64,000 nt of DNA from Membranipora membranacea. Taxonomy: Eukaryota > Bryozoa > Gymnolaemata > Cheilostomatida > Membraniporidae. The notes under the pieces are model-generated. The model was not told where the DNA came from and searched no databases. It saw only the letters and a list, made by a program, of their open reading frames with translations. Position numbers and translations under genes: made by a program. Shown in pieces: positions 61,301-64,000 of this stretch; within the stretch, counting starts at the first letter, position 1; each line of letters starts with the position of its first letter. The stretch spans positions 37,014,001 to 37,078,000 of the forward strand of contig OU612065.1 in NCBI GenBank assembly GCA_914767715.1. Reading direction: 5' to 3'.

Positions 61301-64000
61301 ACACAACACAAAAATTTACCTGTCACTTTAAATCACTGCCACATGTATAACTATAACTATACCTCAGTGGTTCATATATAATTATAGAGACCTAAGAATC
61401 AGACTGTATTCTCTCAGATGGTGCTAGCTGGTGCATGTGTAATAATACTCAACAATGAACAGGTATAAATATAGTTATATATCTTAGAAGAGTATACTCT
61501 GTGTCAGGTATTTGTTTGATTTGAGTGATTTCAACTCATTTAAGGTGTGGCTACATGTCACGATTTTTACATCGATTTGGGGTCACGAGTGGTTAATCGG
61601 TGGATCTGCACGAGTGATTACTCGTGTTAAGTGGACATCCAACTTGTTGGTCTTTTGCCCGAGTGATCTAGACGATCCTCTATGCTGATTGGTTGTTGAT
61701 TGCTTGCTTAAATAATTACGCGGTTAAACACGTCATCTATCAAATCGTGACAGGCTATCAAAAATGGAGGAGTTGATAATATCTGTAGTTAAATCACATC
61801 CTCCTATTTATGATAAAAAAGACCATAACTACAAAGATAGGAGTGGTGCTGTAGTGAAAATATGGAAGGTAATAGCTGTATCACTTGGAAATGGAAGCTG
61901 TCCTGACATGACATCCATAGTATAGCATAGGTAAATCAATTTTACAGAAGAATGAAATTTTTTTTGGTGAAGATTCTAAGTGACAAAGACCCGGATTTAA
62001 TATGACATATCCGGTCATTTGTTAACACGCCCATTAAATATCATTGGTCAATCGATTGAACTGAGGGAGTTAATTGGTCAATCTAGGCACCTGATTTATT
62101 ACCCCACTAAAACTCACTAAACCATCGAGTACTAACTCATAGGCCTGTGTAGCAGTGTGAGATCGGCCTAGCATGTCTAGACATGCCATCGGCCTGTGAT
62201 TACATCGTGACATGTAGCCACACCTTTACTGGGAGAAAGTAGATAAGAAGATTTAGTATTGTTTGATTATCATCTGCTCCATATGTATTATTACCTATTG
62301 TGTTTTGATGGTGATATGATTAGAGGTGGATCAAACTAAAATAATATGTTGAAATTTCAATATTTAACAGGATATGCTAAATTTTGGTCTGTGAGGAAAT
62401 TTTATTCATTTGCTCGCTTTACCCATCATAAGCACATCTGGGTGAGAGCTTTGATTGTGATAAGTTACTACAGATCGCTCTGCTATCTACTTACACACAT
62501 TGTCTAGTGTTCGGACTACTTATGTAATCTGGTGTTTAGACTTCTTATTACTTGGTTCAGCTCTTTGTATTGATGAGTAGCATTTACCAGTATCTATCAT
62601 GACAAGTCAATACAGTGTTATATATTCTGTTTTCAATCTTGTTTCAGGCAACAATCAACCCAGTCTCCTACTTTTGGATAACAATGCACATTATATCCTC
62701 AGGTATGTATTATTTTACATTGGATAGATAATGGATTTAGACACATTTTTACATGTTATTGTGATGCATCCTTCACATGCAGGTTAACTTTGAGTTGTCT
62801 GCTGTTGTTTCAATATAGGACAACTCTAATAACAGATTAACTTTACAAACAGTGTTCGTGATGTAGAATAGTTAAGAAATCTGCATGAATTTTGATTTAT
62901 TCTCATTTTCTACCCTCAGGTTTTTGTACAGTGTTTGAGCATGTCAATGAGAGTGGAAGCTTGGATCATGAAGGCCTGCTCATCGTCAATAATTTATTTG
63001 CGTAAGTCATTGTAATGGTCTAAACACACTTGAGAGGTTGCGACCTCAGCGGATACTTCAATGAGTTTTTATATATATATATCAATCCTCTGAGGATCAG
63101 CTGAAGCCTATATATTAGCAATGTGACGTCATGCAAACCGCTCTGCACTCTGAGGTTGCAACCGCTGATCAAACCTCTGAGGATCAGCTGAGGCTGCTGT
63201 CAGCATATATGTTAACAATGATGACATTGTGCAAACCTCTGAGGTTGCAACCTCCAAGTGTGTTTTGACCATAATAAAATGCAGCTGATTTACACAATGT
63301 TGTTCTTGGTAACAGCAGACATAACTGAGTTTTTTTGTGTCTAGTTCACTTTCCCCGTAATATCTGGATCCTTCAAATTTAAACAAACGCATGTTTGTTC
63401 ACCATAAGTTGGAAAAAGATAATAAATAATCAAAAGAGTTTTAGTTTCGATGCTCAAGTTGGTCAATTCCATGATATACTGGCATGAAATCGAAAAAAAA
63501 AACATTGAACCCAGGTTGGGACTTTCCAGAGGAATGTTCATTCCTATGTCTCAACAACCTAAACAATGGAAATAGCACCAGGGGTCTTATAGATATAGCG
63601 ATGTGGTTATTATATTATATAATCTACACACTAAATTTATGCTCTTCTATTACAGATTTTTATCACTTGCTCCATGCACATTCCTTTTTGGTAAGTTGAC
63701 ATCAATTTCAAATATATTCCAAATTTCTCGTTATCATTTGACCAATTTTTAATAATCACATAGTCATTTGTTTATTGCTGTTGTACAATATGTCATACGA
63801 AGAAGGCCTACCTTGAACACATACTGCTTTTGCCATTCTAGCACAGGAATTGCAATATTTTGCCACGATGAAAATTCTGCTGCTGACATATTCACAGTCA
63901 GCTATGAGGATACTAGAACATATATCGTAATATAATTTTCTCACTTTGCAGGTGATTTCCAAGCAGTGAAGACATATCCTCATCTCTACTTTTCCAAATT
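58382..64000 (+). CDS. TMEM241: TMEM241-like multi-pass membrane protein, 3' end missing
   Basis: Ten exons with agreeing phases: 58382-58447, 58861-58907, 59418-59492, 60219-60300, 60863-60940, 61418-61462, 62648-62702, 62920-63001, 63656-63690 and 63952 to beyond the edge; 204 residues seen. Landmarks shared with vertebrate TMEM241 are NKYVLSVLKFTFPTIFQGWQ (near residues 21-40), IYAGSKALSKL (80-90), IPIFLGLQNLSTV, and SYFWITMHIISSG. Hydrophobic segments at about 4-20, 40-53, 70-86, 92-110, 117-127 and 137-150 indicate a polytopic protein. TMEM241 is related to the SLC35-type nucleotide-sugar transporters and is thought to sit in the Golgi; the transported substrate is not shown by the sequence. 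About a third of the protein lies off the right edge. Confidence 0.88.
59940..60245 (+). repeat. Threefold degenerate repeat ending in TMEM241 exon 4
   Basis: Three copies of TATGATATAGGTGCC followed by a TTCATTGT-like stretch and a TGTCA(C/T)ACT motif start near 59987, 60120 and 60209. The third copy contains the real exon 4 acceptor (ATAG/GTGCCTGGACTTTCATTAT). The two upstream copies carry the same acceptor-like ATAG/GTGC but no following open frame with a donor, so they are decayed copies of the intron-exon border. Confidence 0.6.
61540..62228. mobile_element. Short PIF/Harbinger-like element with TTA duplication
   Basis: A perfect inverted repeat (AGGTGTGGCTACATGTCACG and two more bases) bounds 61543-62225 and is flanked on both sides by TTA, the 3-bp target duplication typical of PIF/Harbinger transposons. 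The 683-bp element is too short for the usual DDE nuclease and none is seen, but it keeps a small ORF of the kind these elements encode (see next entry). It lies in intron 6 of the TMEM241-like gene. Confidence 0.8.
61764..61925 (+). CDS. MADF/Myb-like domain fragment inside the Harbinger-like element
   Basis: A 53-codon frame starts MEELIISVVKSHPPIYDKKD and continues HNYKDRSGAVVKIWKVIAVS before an unrelated end and a stop. It matches the start of a MADF/Myb-SANT-like domain: hydrophobic L(I)-I-V, then P-(I/L)-YD, then Y-K-D, then a W followed by I-A--LG. Autonomous PIF/Harbinger elements encode such a DNA-binding partner of their nuclease. Here the last third of the domain is lacking. A GT after WK (AAG/GTAATA) could be a donor for a lost intron, so this may be only the first exon. 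Whether it is expressed is unknown. Confidence 0.6.
   Translation: MEELIISVVKSHPPIYDKKDHNYKDRSGAVVKIWKVIAVSLGNGSCPDMTSIV
63017..63270. mobile_element. MITE with 32-bp imperfect inverted repeats and internal tandem repeat
   Basis: The left end GGTCTAAACACACTTGAGAG, continuing GTTGCGACCTCAG, is the inverse complement, with a few mismatches, of the right end CTGAGGTTGCAACCTCCAAG, continuing TGTGTTTTGACC. Inside, a block of about 80 bases beginning CCTCTGAGGATCAGCTGA is present twice. No coding capacity. AT borders both ends and may be a 2-bp target duplication. It is in intron 8 of the TMEM241-like gene. Confidence 0.75.

Overview
The window is nuclear DNA of an animal, probably an invertebrate. 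Introns are long (0.1 to 4.3 kb) with GT/AG borders, genes are sparse, and many kinds of eukaryotic transposable element are present. There are no bacterial signals (no operons, no ribosome-binding sites). The phylum cannot be fixed from the sequence alone.

Layout. 1-6000 (minus strand): a decayed Ty3/gypsy-like LTR retroelement with gag, protease, RT, RNase H and integrase pieces, plus an extra zinc-knuckle ORF downstream of pol; it runs off the left edge. About 7.35-9.1 kb (minus): a broken LINE with RT and RNase H. 11.13-15.74 kb (minus): UBE2U-like E2 ubiquitin-conjugating enzyme, 7 exons. 18.15-19.7 kb (plus): a 5'-truncated CR1/L2-like LINE, followed by a tRNA-Tyr gene. 22.4-24.45 kb (minus): SAMD15-like SAM-domain protein, 4 exons. 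25.02-40.78 kb (plus): catalytic subunit of cAMP-dependent protein kinase, head-to-head with SAMD15. It has two interchangeable exons for the catalytic loop, two alternative last exons and at least one plausible alternative first exon. 42.94-56.68 kb (plus): CEP95-like centrosomal protein, 20 exons; one intron holds three antisense tRNA-Tyr genes in repeated units. 58.38 kb to the right edge (plus): TMEM241-like membrane protein, 10 exons visible, 3' end missing.

All exon models were built by hand from reading frame, splice-site consensus and codon phase. Phases agree at every junction except UBE2U exon 6 to exon 7. UBE2U, SAMD15 and CEP95 belong to families often linked to cilia, centrosomes or testis, PKA is a general signalling kinase, and TMEM241 is a Golgi-type transporter homologue. 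They are neighbours on a chromosome, not an operon.

The most notable observations are: (1) the PKA gene's modular exon duplications, which combine into several predicted kinases; (2) a 683-bp element with perfect inverted repeats and a TTA target duplication that keeps a MADF/Myb-like ORF, as expected for a PIF/Harbinger derivative; (3) a tRNA-Tyr unit repeated with its flanks at four places; (4) a zinc-knuckle ORF after pol in the gypsy-like element; (5) several short foldback or MITE elements and a long hairpin inside a CEP95 intron.
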